DNA of 64,000 nucleotides, taken from the NCBI GenBank assembly GCA_900316445.1, contig ONCZ01000001.1:1-64000 (forward strand), given 5' to 3'. The position numbers and the translations under genes were made by a program. Source of the DNA: an uncultured Prevotellaceae bacterium (GTDB taxonomy: Bacteria > Bacteroidota > Bacteroidia > Bacteroidales > Bacteroidaceae). The notes under the pieces were generated by a model. It saw only the letters and a program-made list of their open reading frames with translations. It did not search any database and had not been told where the DNA came from. Shown here in pieces: positions 7,754 through 15,949 of this stretch; positions within the stretch are counted from its first letter, which is position 1; every line of letters starts with the position of its first letter.

Positions 7754-9295
7754 ATGGATTTAATTTTTGTACTATTGATCGCTGCCGGCGCTCTCGTATT
7801 GGGTGGAGTCGGCGGATATCTGATTTTCCGCTTCGTACTGAAGGGAAAATACAATGAGATGGTCGAAGCCGCCAACAAGGAGGCTGAGGTTGTCAAGGAG
7901 AAGAAATTGTTGGAAGTCAAGGAGAAGTTCCTCAACAAGAAGAGCGAGCTCGAGAAGGAGATCCAGCAGCGTAACCAGCAGGCTCAGCAGACTGAGAACA
8001 AACTGAAGCAGCGTGAGCTCTCGCTCAACCAGCGTCAGGAGGAACTCAGCCGCAAGAGTGGTGAACTCAACACCCAGCAGCAGCGTCTCGACAATGAGAA
8101 GCGTCTGCTTTCTGTCAAGGCCGAGGAACTCGAGAAGATGCAGCTCAAAGAGCGCGAGATGCTTGAGGAAGTCTCTGGACTCAGTGCTGAGGATGCCAAG
8201 AACCGTCTCATCGAGTCTATGAAAGATGAGGCCAAGACTGCTGCTGCCAGCTACATCAATGAGATCATGGACGAGGCTAAGCTCAATGCCGACCAGGAAG
8301 CCAAGAAGATTGTCATCAAGACCATCCAGCGTGTGGCTACTGAAACCGCCATCGAGAACTCCGTCAGCGTGTTCCATATCGAGAACGATGAGGTGAAAGG
8401 TCGCATCATTGGTCGTGAGGGACGTAACATCCGTGCCCTTGAGGCTGCCGCAGGTGTGGAGATTGTCGTAGATGACACGCCCGAGGCTATCGTCATCTCT
8501 GGTTTTGATCCCGTCCGTCGTGAGGTCTGCCGTCTGGCCCTCCATCAGCTCGTCAGCGACGGTCGTATCCACCCTGCTCGTATTGAAGAGGTGGTTGCCA
8601 AAGTCAAGAAGCAGCTCGACAACGAGATCATTGAGACTGGTAAGCGCACCGCCATCGACCTCGGTATCCACGGTCTGCACCCCGAACTCATCCGCATCAT
8701 CGGTAAGATGAAATACCGTTCTTCTTACGGTCAGAACCTCTTGCAGCATGCCCGTGAGACCGCCAACCTCTGTGCTGTGATGGCTGCCGAGCTTGGACTC
8801 AATCCCAAGAAAGCCAAGCGTGCAGGTCTGCTCCACGATATCGGTAAAGTGCCCGATGAGGAGAGTGAGATGCCTCACGCACTCTATGGTGCTAAGATTG
8901 CTGAGCAGTTTAAGGAGAAACCCGACATCTGCAATGCCATTGGTGCCCACCACGATGAGATGGAGATGCAGACGTTGCTCGCTCCGATCGTTCAGGTGTG
9001 CGATGCCATCAGTGGTGCGCGTCCTGGTGCCCGTCGTGAGATTGTTGAGGCCTACATCAAGCGTCTCAACGACCTGGAGGCCATCGCGATGAGCTATCCT
9101 GGTGTCACAAAGACCTACGCTATTCAGGCAGGCCGTGAGCTCCGCGTCATCGTCGGTGCCGACAAGATGAACGATGCCGAGGCAGAAGCCCTCAGCACTG
9201 ACATCGCCACAAAGATCCAGAACGAAATGACTTATCCGGGACAGGTGAAGATCACCGTCATCCGTGAAACGCGCTCTGTCGCCTACGCAAAATAA
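7754..9295 (+). CDS. rny: Ribonuclease Y
   Basis: This 513-residue membrane-anchored endoribonuclease starts mRNA decay. It has an N-terminal transmembrane helix ([20 protein letters not shown]), a long charged coiled coil (about 30-200), a KH RNA-binding domain containing [16 protein letters not shown] (about 213-228), and an HD phosphohydrolase domain with the metal-binding [13 protein letters not shown] and [10 protein letters not shown]. The C-terminal region ends [21 protein letters not shown], as in other RNase Y proteins. Length is normal. A strong hairpin terminator follows at 9301-9332. Confidence 0.97.
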   Translation: MDLIFVLLIAAGALVLGGVGGYLIFRFVLKGKYNEMVEAANKEAEVVKEKKLLEVKEKFLNKKSELEKEIQQRNQQAQQTENKLKQRELSLNQRQEELSRKSGELNTQQQRLDNEKRLLSVKAEELEKMQLKEREMLEEVSGLSAEDAKNRLIESMKDEAKTAAASYINEIMDEAKLNADQEAKKIVIKTIQRVATETAIENSVSVFHIENDEVKGRIIGREGRNIRALEAAAGVEIVVDDTPEAIVISGFDPVRREVCRLALHQLVSDGRIHPARIEEVVAKVKKQLDNEIIETGKRTAIDLGIHGLHPELIRIIGKMKYRSSYGQNLLQHARETANLCAVMAAELGLNPKKAKRAGLLHDIGKVPDEESEMPHALYGAKIAEQFKEKPDICNAIGAHHDEMEMQTLLAPIVQVCDAISGARPGARREIVEAYIKRLNDLEAIAMSYPGVTKTYAIQAGRELRVIVGADKMNDAEAEALSTDIATKIQNEMTYPGQVKITVIRETRSVAYAK

Positions 9296-9300
9296 AAATG

Positions 9301-9332
9301 AATCCCTCACCCAATTGGGCGAGGGATTTTTT
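9301..9332 (+). terminator. Rho-independent terminator of rny
   Basis: AATCCCTCACCC and GGGCGAGGGATT form an 11-12 bp stem with one mismatch around AATT, followed by a T-run (TTTTTTCTCTT). Confidence 0.88.
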
Positions 9333-9365
9333 CTCTTCGTTTCTTCGTGTTCACTAAAAAATGAA

Positions 9366-9396
9366 TCCTCTGCGTCTCTGCGTCTCTGCGTTCGGA
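9366..9396. repeat. TCTGCGTC word tract
   Basis: Three copies of the 8-nt word CTCTGCGT (ctctgcgtctctgcgtctctgcgtt) lie between the rny terminator and the end of the oligopeptidase gene. The same class of word in the other sense (ACGCAAAGACGC) occurs at 17020-17045. Confidence 0.65.
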
Positions 9397-9402
9397 ATAT
9401 AG

Positions 9403-11508
9403 CTATTTGAATTTCACTCCCATGTTATACAGGATGAAGCCGTAGATATCAGCTTGCTCCTCCAGCACCTTCGCCAGTGGCTTACCACCGCCGTGGCCAG
9501 CCTTCGTGTCAATCCGGATGAGCACCGGGTTATCACCCTGGTGACACTCCTGCAACGTGGCGGCAAACTTGAACGAGTGAGCTGGTACCACACGGTCATC
9601 GTGGTCGGCTGTTGTCACCAGGGTGGCGGGATAGGCTGTACCGGCCTTCAGGTTGTGGAGGGGAGAGTAGCCACGCAGGTACTCGAACATCTCCTTCGAA
9701 TCCTCGCTGGTACCGTAGTCACTGGCCCAGTTCCAGCCGATGGTGAACTTATGATAGCGCAGCATGTCCATCACACCCACCTCTGGGATGGCGACGCCAA
9801 ACAGGTCCGGACGCTGAGTCATGCAGGCTCCCACCAGCAGTCCGCCGTTAGAACCGCCCACGATGGCCAGCTTGTCCTTACAGGTGTAGCCCTCGCTGAT
9901 CAGCCATTCTGCAGCACCGATGAAGTCGTCGAACACGTTCTGCTTCTGCATCTTCGTGCCTGCCAGGTGCCATTCCTCGCCATACTCACCACCGCCTCTG
10001 AGCGTCACCTGAGCATAGATGCCGCCAAGCTCGAGGAAAGGAATACGCGTGGCCGAGAAACTCGGACCCAGTGAGATGTTGAAACCACCGTAGCCATAGA
10101 GATAGACGGGGTTCTTGCCGTTCTTCTTCAATCCCTTCTTATAAGTCAGGAACATAGGTATGCGCGTGCCGTCCTTGCTCAGGAAGAACACCTGCTCCGA
10201 GGTGTAGTCTTCCTGTCGGAAGTTCACCTTCGGCGCTGAGTAGAGCGTGCGCTCGTTTTTCTCCATGTCATACTGGTAGACAGTACCAGGCACAGTGAAT
10301 GAGGTGAAGGTGAAGAAGCACTCTGGCTCCTTCTCGTCGCCTGTGAAGCCTACGCTGCCCACTGATGGCAGACGGATCTCGTGGCGCAGTTTCCCGTCGA
10401 TGCCATAGAGATAGGCGTGGTCTGAGGCATCCTTCTGGTAGGTGAGGATCAGCTGGCGGTTGATCACGCCGGCATCAGAGAGCACGTTCTCCTGCTCTGC
10501 CACCAGCTCCTGCCAGTTGTCAACGCCTGGCTGGCGGATGTCGGCGGTCATGATACGGGCCTTCGGGGCTCCGTAGTTGGTGAAGAGCCAGATCTTGTCA
10601 CCCTCGTCATAGAGGGGCATATACTGGTAGTCCATGTTCGAGGTCATCTGTATGAACTGCGACTCCGGCTTGGTCAGGTCACGCACGAAGAGGTTGTTAC
10701 CTGCGCCTGCTCCGCTTTCGTAGAGATACATCTTCGTCTCCTTCTCATTGACATCGACAGAATAGAAGCGCATGGGGTAGGCGGCGTTCTGATAGAACAG
10801 CACATCCTCGCTCTGGGGCGTGCCGATCTTGTGATAGTAGATCTTGTGCCCGGAGTTCACGTTCGAAAACTCCTTGCCCTTCACAGGAGCGTCATAGGCG
10901 CTGTAGTAGAATCCGTCACCCTTCCAGGCTGCATTCGTAAACTTCGCCCATTCGATGTGGTCCTCTGTCAACAGGCCTGTCTTCAGGTCAATCACGAAGA
11001 TCTCCTCCCAGTCGCTGCCACTACGTGAAATGGTGTAGGCGGCATACTTGCCGTTGTTCGAAAAATACACACCCTTCAGGGCCACCGTACCGTCAGTGCT
11101 CAGCTTATTGGGATCGAGGAACACGCGTGGCTCACCACCCAGCTTGTCCATCACGTACATCACGCTTTGATTCTGCAGACCGTCGTTCTTGTAGAAATAC
11201 CACTTGCCGTGGCGCTTACGAGGCGCAGAGATCCGCTCATAGTTCGACAGTTCCGTCAGTCGCTTCAGCAGCTTCCCACGGAAAGGAATCTTCGCCAGGT
11301 AGGCGTTGGTAACCTTATTCTCTGCCTCTACCCACGCAGCCGTCTGGGCGCTTGTGTCATTCTCTAACCAGCGGTAGGGGTCGGCCACCTTGGTACCGAA
11401 ATATTCGTCAACGGTGCCGTCTTTCGCGGCCTTGGGATACTGCAGCCCCTGTGCGGTCACTGCAGTCGTGGCTAATGTCGCCATCATCATAAAAATCAGT
11501 CTTTTCAT
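9403..11508 (-). CDS. Prolyl oligopeptidase family serine peptidase (S9A)
   Basis: This 701-residue exported peptidase has a signal peptide at residues 1-19 (MKRLIFMMMATLATTAVTAQ). An N-terminal peptidase/propeller segment follows (QYPKAAKDGTVDEYFGTKVA, DPYRWLEND, typical S9A start). The C-terminal alpha/beta-hydrolase has the nucleophile Ser553 in GGSNGGLLVGA, the Asp in ADHDDRVVP (about 634-642) and His672 in AGHGGGKP. It cleaves short proline-containing peptides after Pro, probably in the periplasm. Length matches the family (700-710). Its promoter is on the minus strand at 11538-11545. It is monocistronic, and its upstream region contains the large palindrome. Confidence 0.95.
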   Translation of the reverse strand: MKRLIFMMMATLATTAVTAQGLQYPKAAKDGTVDEYFGTKVADPYRWLENDTSAQTAAWVEAENKVTNAYLAKIPFRGKLLKRLTELSNYERISAPRKRHGKWYFYKNDGLQNQSVMYVMDKLGGEPRVFLDPNKLSTDGTVALKGVYFSNNGKYAAYTISRSGSDWEEIFVIDLKTGLLTEDHIEWAKFTNAAWKGDGFYYSAYDAPVKGKEFSNVNSGHKIYYHKIGTPQSEDVLFYQNAAYPMRFYSVDVNEKETKMYLYESGAGAGNNLFVRDLTKPESQFIQMTSNMDYQYMPLYDEGDKIWLFTNYGAPKARIMTADIRQPGVDNWQELVAEQENVLSDAGVINRQLILTYQKDASDHAYLYGIDGKLRHEIRLPSVGSVGFTGDEKEPECFFTFTSFTVPGTVYQYDMEKNERTLYSAPKVNFRQEDYTSEQVFFLSKDGTRIPMFLTYKKGLKKNGKNPVYLYGYGGFNISLGPSFSATRIPFLELGGIYAQVTLRGGGEYGEEWHLAGTKMQKQNVFDDFIGAAEWLISEGYTCKDKLAIVGGSNGGLLVGACMTQRPDLFGVAIPEVGVMDMLRYHKFTIGWNWASDYGTSEDSKEMFEYLRGYSPLHNLKAGTAYPATLVTTADHDDRVVPAHSFKFAATLQECHQGDNPVLIRIDTKAGHGGGKPLAKVLEEQADIYGFILYNMGVKFK

Positions 11509-11537
11509 ACGTTACAATACTATCTTCAAATATGATG

Positions 11538-11545
11538 CAAAGATA
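11538..11545 (-). promoter_or_regulatory. -7 element TATCTTTG of the prolyl oligopeptidase gene
   Basis: Read on the minus strand TATCTTTG lies 29 nt before the start codon. No clear -33 TTTG. Confidence 0.5.
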
Positions 11546-11584
11546 CAAAAAAATCCCGAAACCGCCAAGCCTTTCGGCAAATAA

Positions 11585-11871
11585 TTTTCTTGCGTTTCGT
11601 GTTTCAGCGTTTCAAAACCATTTTTGATTTTGCACATTGTACAGTCATTAGTCATTTAGTCATTTAGTCAATTGGTTTTTGAAAAAGTGAAATTGTTCAT
11701 TTAGAATATATTATATTATTATATATATTATAATATATATAATAATATAATATATTAAAGGTTAGTAAATGACCGATTGAATGAAGTAAATGACTAAATG
11801 ACTAAATGACTAAAATGACTAAACGAAAAAGCATTTTGAAACGCTGAAACGTGAAGCGCGAAACAAGAAAA
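11585..11871. repeat. Large imperfect inverted repeat with a 52-bp perfect AT palindrome at its centre
   Basis: The outer arms share TTTTCTTG and GTTTCAGCGTTTCAAAA (11585-11625 against the reverse complement of 11828-11871). The next layer inwards is the ATGACTAA word, as AGTCATTT copies on the left (11643-11671) and AAATGACT copies on the right (11787-11823). The centre, 11705-11756, is a perfect palindrome of 2 x 26 bases made only of A and T. No coding frame crosses it. It occupies the upstream region of the oligopeptidase gene and could form a cruciform or a very long RNA hairpin. Confidence 0.85.
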
Positions 11872-11912
11872 GGTTTACAAATGAAAACTTGTTATAACTG
11901 CCTGAAACGAAG

Positions 11913-11992
11913 CCCTAAGTAAACTGGGAGTTTCATGCCTATAAAGTCGGAGTTTAGTTAGGGGAAAGTTCGACTTTGGGCTAAGGAAAGTC
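11913..11992 (-). repeat. Dispersed intergenic repeat, copy 1
   Basis: On the minus strand this block contains CCCTAACTAAA...TTTACTTAGGG, 51 bases long (11913-11963), with self-complementary ends. The same 51-base unit occurs on the plus strand at 56235-56285; by hand alignment 38 of 51 positions agree without gaps. Similarity continues outward through GACTTT..AAAGT words to 11992. It lies in the gene-free stretch 11509-12064, next to the large palindrome. Confidence 0.6.
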
Positions 11993-12016
11993 AAATAGCC
12001 TGAAAAATACGAAAAA

Positions 12017-12036
12017 CGGGCAGTTTTGACTGCCCG
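12017..12036 (-). terminator. Terminator of the FMN-binding protein gene / operon end
   Basis: CGGGCAG and CTGCCCG form a 7-bp GC-rich stem around a 6-base loop. On the minus strand it is followed by TTTTTCGTATTTTT. It ends the six-gene minus-strand operon that begins near 16972. Confidence 0.85.
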
Positions 12037-12064
12037 GATGCGTAATGAATTTTATTTACATTGT

Positions 12065-12451
12065 CTATTTGTGCGACTGGTAGTAGTCGAGGGCGAGGCG
12101 GACGTTTTCGATGACGGCCTCAGAGGAGTAGGTGGCACCAGTGACCACATCAACTTCCTTCTCACGGGCCTCTTTGACCTTCAGTCCATCCCATTTCGAC
12201 TGTAGGAATTTCTTCACGCGTTCGTAGTATTTAGGGGTTTCAGGCGACTTGAGGAACTCGATCTTTTCCACTTTGTTGTTCTTGATATAGACCTTCAGCG
12301 GGGTGGGACCCTGATAGCCTTCGACGTTCTTGCCTAATTCTGTAGTGTTGATGACAATCGCGCCGTTCTCCTTGGTCATAGTCTCGTCGGCCATGAAACT
12401 CATCAGGAGAAGTGAAAAGATAAAAGTAAAAAGTGAAAAGTATTTCTTCAT
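12065..12451 (-). CDS. FMN-binding domain protein, exported
   Basis: A 128-residue protein with an N-terminal hydrophobic signal (KYFSLFTFIFSLLLMSFM) and an FMN_bind domain of the NqrC/RnfG type. The flavinylation motif is VDVVTGATYSS (about residues 100-110), in which the Thr of TGAT is expected to carry FMN through a phosphoester bond. The usual partner ApbE is not in the window. It is last in the operon with oadG/mmdC/oadB, suggesting a possible redox partner at the membrane, but no pathway link is shown. The signal peptide is encoded by a repeat-like tract (12403-12450) of ACTTTTCACTTTTT words, which is unusual. Confidence 0.88.
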   Translation of the reverse strand: MKKYFSLFTFIFSLLLMSFMADETMTKENGAIVINTTELGKNVEGYQGPTPLKVYIKNNKVEKIEFLKSPETPKYYERVKKFLQSKWDGLKVKEAREKEVDVVTGATYSSEAVIENVRLALDYYQSHK

Positions 12452-12476
12452 TTTTATGTCTTTTTTGTTCTTATGT

Positions 12477-13616
12477 CTAGAATGCGGGGAATTCGGGTTT
12501 TGACTGGGCCTTGACAGCCATACACTCCATTTCTACGAGCCAGCCAGGACGGCAGACGGCAGCGTGGACGATGACACAGGGCTTGTCGGGGAAACGCTCC
12601 TGGAAGAGGCTGCGTACTATGTCATAGTCGGCAATGTCGCGCAGATAGACCACCATCTCGGTGACATCATCGTAGGAGCATTCGGCCTCTTTCAATAGGG
12701 CCTCGACATTCTCCCACATGCGGCGCGTCTGCTGCTCGATGTCCTTGGGATACATGATCTCACCCTTGTTGTTGATGCTGGCCGTACCGGAGATGAACAC
12801 GTGGCGACGGTCGGCATAGTCAATATACGTGCCGCGCTCAAACGACACACCGTAGTCGCTGGTGCGGTTGAGATGGGTGGGGGCGTAGAGATAGTGAATC
12901 TGCTCCTGACGGATGCCTGCGATGGCGTAGTTGTCCATCTGCGAGAGCACGTTGGGATCCTGTTCACGGCCCCCGATGCCTGTAGAGGCGATGAAATGGG
13001 TGTGGACAGTCAGGCCCTGGGTGAAGAACACCTGGTTACGCGCACGTACGACACCACCGTAGTTCAGGTCGATGTCATTCACAAAAAGCCACGTGCGGAT
13101 GCAATTCTCCGAGAGTTTGCATCCCTCCTCGGCCAGCTGCATAACGTACTCGTTGAAGAGCAGTCGCATCTGGTATTCAGAGTTCGCTGCGAGGTTGTGG
13201 GCAGAGGCGTTGTAGAGATGACGGAACTCACCGTGACGTACTTCGTAGAGACCGCTCTTGTTGAGTTGTGTCTCGACACCCGACATCAGATACACCCAGA
13301 GGGCTATTTTCGTGCCGTCGAGGGGGGCCTGCTGGATGATGCTTTTTGCACAGAGGGAGAGGTCGGCAGCAATGACATCGTCAGCCTGATTAGCTGCGTC
13401 ACTGAGGAAGTAGCGCTTGAAGACGGCCTGGGTGCCTTCAAACTGCGAGCGCAGGGCGTCGTAGGCATTCAGCACAGCCTCAAGCTGCTGGGCGTAGACC
13501 AATCGCGGGTTGGCGACGTGGATGATAGCCTGATACTCTCTGACCTCGGTGCCGTTGTCAAAACAAACGACCTCGGCATTGGCGTTCTCGAAATCTATAC
13601 GTGATATATGATTCAT
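12477..13616 (-). CDS. Rid/YjgF-like protein, chorismatase-like architecture (379 residues)
   Basis: The C-terminal about 130 residues have a Rid (YjgF/YER057c) fold signature (RRHVFISGTASINNKGE, TEMVVYLRDIADYDIVRSLF, PCVIVHAAVCRPGWLVEMEC). The N-terminal about 240 residues resemble a second degenerate YjgF-like domain (REYQAIIHVANPR, RTWLFVNDIDLNYGGVVRAR). Two-domain Rid-type proteins of this length include the chorismatases (FkbO/Hyg5 family), so chorismate hydrolysis is possible, but I cannot confirm the active site. There is no signal peptide. The start codon lies 2 nt downstream of the LuxR gene stop, implying translational coupling. Confidence 0.72.
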   Translation of the reverse strand: MNHISRIDFENANAEVVCFDNGTEVREYQAIIHVANPRLVYAQQLEAVLNAYDALRSQFEGTQAVFKRYFLSDAANQADDVIAADLSLCAKSIIQQAPLDGTKIALWVYLMSGVETQLNKSGLYEVRHGEFRHLYNASAHNLAANSEYQMRLLFNEYVMQLAEEGCKLSENCIRTWLFVNDIDLNYGGVVRARNQVFFTQGLTVHTHFIASTGIGGREQDPNVLSQMDNYAIAGIRQEQIHYLYAPTHLNRTSDYGVSFERGTYIDYADRRHVFISGTASINNKGEIMYPKDIEQQTRRMWENVEALLKEAECSYDDVTEMVVYLRDIADYDIVRSLFQERFPDKPCVIVHAAVCRPGWLVEMECMAVKAQSKPEFPAF

Positions 13617-13618
13617 TG

Positions 13619-14209
13619 TTATATTTTGTTGATGTCTACATACCCGTGCATGACGGCGTAGATGGTGAGGGCTGAGACACTCCGAAATCCCAGCTTGTCC
13701 ATGATGTTCTTCCGGTGGGTGATGACGGTGGCAAGGCCGATGTTGAGGCGCTCGGCAATCTCCTTGTTGATATAGCCCTGCACGATGAGCGACATGACCT
13801 CTATCTCGCGGTCTGTGAGAATCTTGCGACTGATGATGTCAGGCATAGGCGGCAGGTTCTTGCCTTCGCTATGAGCACCCTGTTGGAGTGACAGGAGCGA
13901 GCGCACAAGCTGCTGTTCAGGCACGTTGACGCAGAGACAGTGGAAGTCGGAGAGCTGCGACATCGTGTCGAGGGATAGCGTGAGCACGATGGTCTTGCGG
14001 TGGTGCGTCTGGAAGAAGTCCTTGTGTTCCAGTACGATGCTCATAGCGGCAAAGTAATGGAAATAGGTGTCGGGATGAGCCGACTGCAGTTCTGCGAAAG
14101 AGCCAAAGGTATCGACCGTCATAATGGGCATGACATTCTGGAGGATCTGTTTCAGCCCCATCGCAGCTAACGTGTTCGTATCGATGATCGCTATCTTTGG
14201 CCGTTCCAT
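13619..14209 (-). CDS. LuxR-type transcription factor with a degenerate receiver
   Basis: A 196-residue protein with a response-regulator shape. The N-terminal part (IAIIDTNTLAAMGLKQILQN) looks like a receiver domain but lacks a recognisable phospho-acceptor Asp: the equivalent strand reads YFAAMSIVLEH. The C-terminal LuxR helix-turn-helix is intact (LTDREIEVMSLIVQGYINKE, IAERLNIGLATVITHRKNIM). It overlaps the end of oadB by one base (TAATG), so it is translated with the decarboxylase subunits. It may be a phosphorylation-independent or ligand-sensing regulator of that operon. Compare the intact receiver in the 43189 gene. Confidence 0.87.
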   Translation of the reverse strand: MERPKIAIIDTNTLAAMGLKQILQNVMPIMTVDTFGSFAELQSAHPDTYFHYFAAMSIVLEHKDFFQTHHRKTIVLTLSLDTMSQLSDFHCLCVNVPEQQLVRSLLSLQQGAHSEGKNLPPMPDIISRKILTDREIEVMSLIVQGYINKEIAERLNIGLATVITHRKNIMDKLGFRSVSALTIYAVMHGYVDINKI

Positions 14210-15366
14210 TATGATAAGAATCCGAGTAATGCACCTGCGGCGACGGCGGAGCCAATGACACCAGCGACGTTCGGACCCATGGCGTGCATGAGCAGGAAGT
14301 TGTGGCGGTCGTACTCGAGGCCGAGGTTGTTGGAGATACGTGCTGCCATCGGAACAGCAGACACACCGGCATTACCGATCAGCGGGTTCAGCTTCTTGCC
14401 TTCGGGCAGGAAGAGGTTCATGATCTTCACGAAGCACACACCCGAGGCTGTGGCAATCATAAAGGCCATCGCACCGAGGGCGAAGATCTTGATGGTGTTG
14501 AACGTCAGGAACTCCGAAGCCTGTGTCGAGCAGCCGACGGTCAGACCGAGCAACATAACGACGATGTCATTCAGCGCAGCACCGGCTGTCTTCGCTAGAC
14601 GTGTAGTTTTGCCGCTCTCCTTCAGCAGGTTGCCGAAGAACAGCATACCCAGCAGGGGCAGGCCCGATGGCACAATGAACGTCGTCAGCAACAGACCGAT
14701 GATGGGGAAGAGGATACGCTCCGTCTGACTCACCTCACGACCTGGTTTCATCTTGATGACGCGCTCCTTTTTCGTGGTGAGCAGACGCATGATGAACGGC
14801 TGGATCACCGGCACGAGGGCCATATAGGAATAGGCACAGACTGCGATCGCACCCATGAGATTCGGTGAGAGCTTGGAGCTCAGGAAGATGGCCGTAGGAC
14901 CGTCAGCACCACCGATGATGGCGATACCGGCAGCCTGTGAGGGCTCGAAGCCCATCGCCAGTGCCACCATATAGGCACCGAAGATACCAAACTGGGCAGA
15001 AGCGCCGATGAGCATCAGCTTCGGATTGGCAAGCAGTGCCGAGAAGTCTGTCATCGCACCGATACCAAGGAAGATGAGTGGCGGATACCACCCTTGCCTT
15101 ACACCCTGATAGAAGATGTTGAGCACGGAGTTGTCTTCGTATAGACCGATCTCGAGTCCTGCGTCAGCACGGAAGGGGATGTTTCCGAGGATGATGCCCA
15201 GTCCGATGGGGACGAGCAGCAGCGGCTCGAAGTCTTTCTTGATGGCGAGCCAGATGAAGAAGGCTCCCACCACAATCATGATCAGGTTCCCGACCGTCGC
15301 ATTGGCAAATGCCGTATACGTCAGGAATTCATGAAAGTTCTGTATGATAAATTGTCCTAAATCCAT
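14209..15366 (-). CDS. oadB: Na+-translocating decarboxylase beta subunit (methylmalonyl-CoA or oxaloacetate type)
   Basis: A 385-residue integral membrane protein with about ten hydrophobic helices. It has the family signatures GADGPTAIFLSSKLSP (the Na+-site Asp region), RADAGLEIGLYEDN, and GNAGVSAVPMAARISNNLGL near the C-terminus. The beta subunit decarboxylates carboxybiotin and pumps Na+ out. In a genome stretch encoding methylmalonyl-CoA mutase, epimerase and an MmdA-type carboxyltransferase, MmdB is the likely role, but sequence alone does not separate it from OadB or GcdB. Its own alpha subunit is absent here; the mmdA candidate lies at 45763-47328. The gene follows the biotin carrier after 126 nt containing a hairpin. 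Confidence 0.94.
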   Translation of the reverse strand: MDLGQFIIQNFHEFLTYTAFANATVGNLIMIVVGAFFIWLAIKKDFEPLLLVPIGLGIILGNIPFRADAGLEIGLYEDNSVLNIFYQGVRQGWYPPLIFLGIGAMTDFSALLANPKLMLIGASAQFGIFGAYMVALAMGFEPSQAAGIAIIGGADGPTAIFLSSKLSPNLMGAIAVCAYSYMALVPVIQPFIMRLLTTKKERVIKMKPGREVSQTERILFPIIGLLLTTFIVPSGLPLLGMLFFGNLLKESGKTTRLAKTAGAALNDIVVMLLGLTVGCSTQASEFLTFNTIKIFALGAMAFMIATASGVCFVKIMNLFLPEGKKLNPLIGNAGVSAVPMAARISNNLGLEYDRHNFLLMHAMGPNVAGVIGSAVAAGALLGFLS

Positions 15367-15411
15367 TTTTTCTTATTAATTTGAACTCGGAGTCTTTTTT
15401 TTCTTTTTTTA

Positions 15412-15482
15412 TTTAACAAGGATTATAAGGATTTATAGATTTTTTTTGGGGTCTTTCCTTTAATCCTTTAATCCTTGTTTAA
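15412..15482 (-). promoter_or_regulatory. Inverted repeat between the biotin-carrier gene and oadB
   Basis: TTTAACAAGGATTATAAGGATTTA (15412-15435) is nearly the reverse complement of the tract at 15459-15482, built from the word TTTAATCC. On the minus strand the hairpin is followed by an A-rich stretch rather than a T-run. It therefore looks like an mRNA-stabilising or processing stem inside the operon rather than a full terminator. Confidence 0.5.
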
Positions 15483-15492
15483 TATATAAATA

Positions 15493-15945
15493 TTACCCAA
15501 TCGTCATGAGAACAGCGCCCTCCATCACAGTCTCACCCTGCTTGACGGTGATAGACGTGACGGTGCCGGAGAACTCAGACTCGATGTTGTTCTGCATCTT
15601 CATGGCCTCGAGCACGAGGACGATGTCGCCCGTGTTCACCTTGTCGCCGACGTTCACCTTTAATTCGGTGACAGTGCCGGGCAGTGGGGCCTTCACAGCA
15701 GAACCTGTGCCAGGTGCCATAGGCTTGTCAGCAGCAGGAGCCTTCTCTGGGGTTACCACAGGACGGGCTACAGGTTTCGGGGCCTCTATGCGCACCTTCT
15801 TCAGCGTGCTGGCGGGGTTGATGGGCTGTTTCAGCTCGACATCGAAACGGACGCCGTTGACGTTGACCTTGGCAACGTTGCCCTCTACTTCTTCAATCTC
15901 TACGTCGTAATCGACGCCTTGTACTTTATATTGATACTTATTCAT
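15493..15945 (-). CDS. Biotin carrier subunit (decarboxylase gamma), copy 1
   Basis: A 150-residue biotin carboxyl carrier. The N-terminal region (YKVQGVDYDVEIEEVEGNVA) is linked by a Pro/Ala-rich hinge (KPVARPVVTPEKAPAADKP) to a biotinyl domain (about 80-150) with the biotinylation site EAMKMQN, Lys at about residue 115. It shuttles carboxybiotin between the alpha transferase and the beta Na+ pump. It is four bases downstream of oadG. A second carrier with the same layout is encoded at 45157-45591, so the cell has two exchangeable or specialised carriers. Confidence 0.94.
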   Translation of the reverse strand: MNKYQYKVQGVDYDVEIEEVEGNVAKVNVNGVRFDVELKQPINPASTLKKVRIEAPKPVARPVVTPEKAPAADKPMAPGTGSAVKAPLPGTVTELKVNVGDKVNTGDIVLVLEAMKMQNNIESEFSGTVTSITVKQGETVMEGAVLMTIG

Positions 15946-15949
15946 AATG

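Noticed and set aside
7772..9310. 512-residue open frame antisense to rny
   Set aside because: It is a mirror of a conserved gene with biased codon use; the translation is a Leu/Asp/Val-rich sequence with no motif, and rny itself is certain.
11585..11871. Possible CRISPR array or transposon ends in the repeat-rich gap
   Set aside because: Repeats are short, nested inverted words with no regular spacers and no cas or transposase gene nearby.
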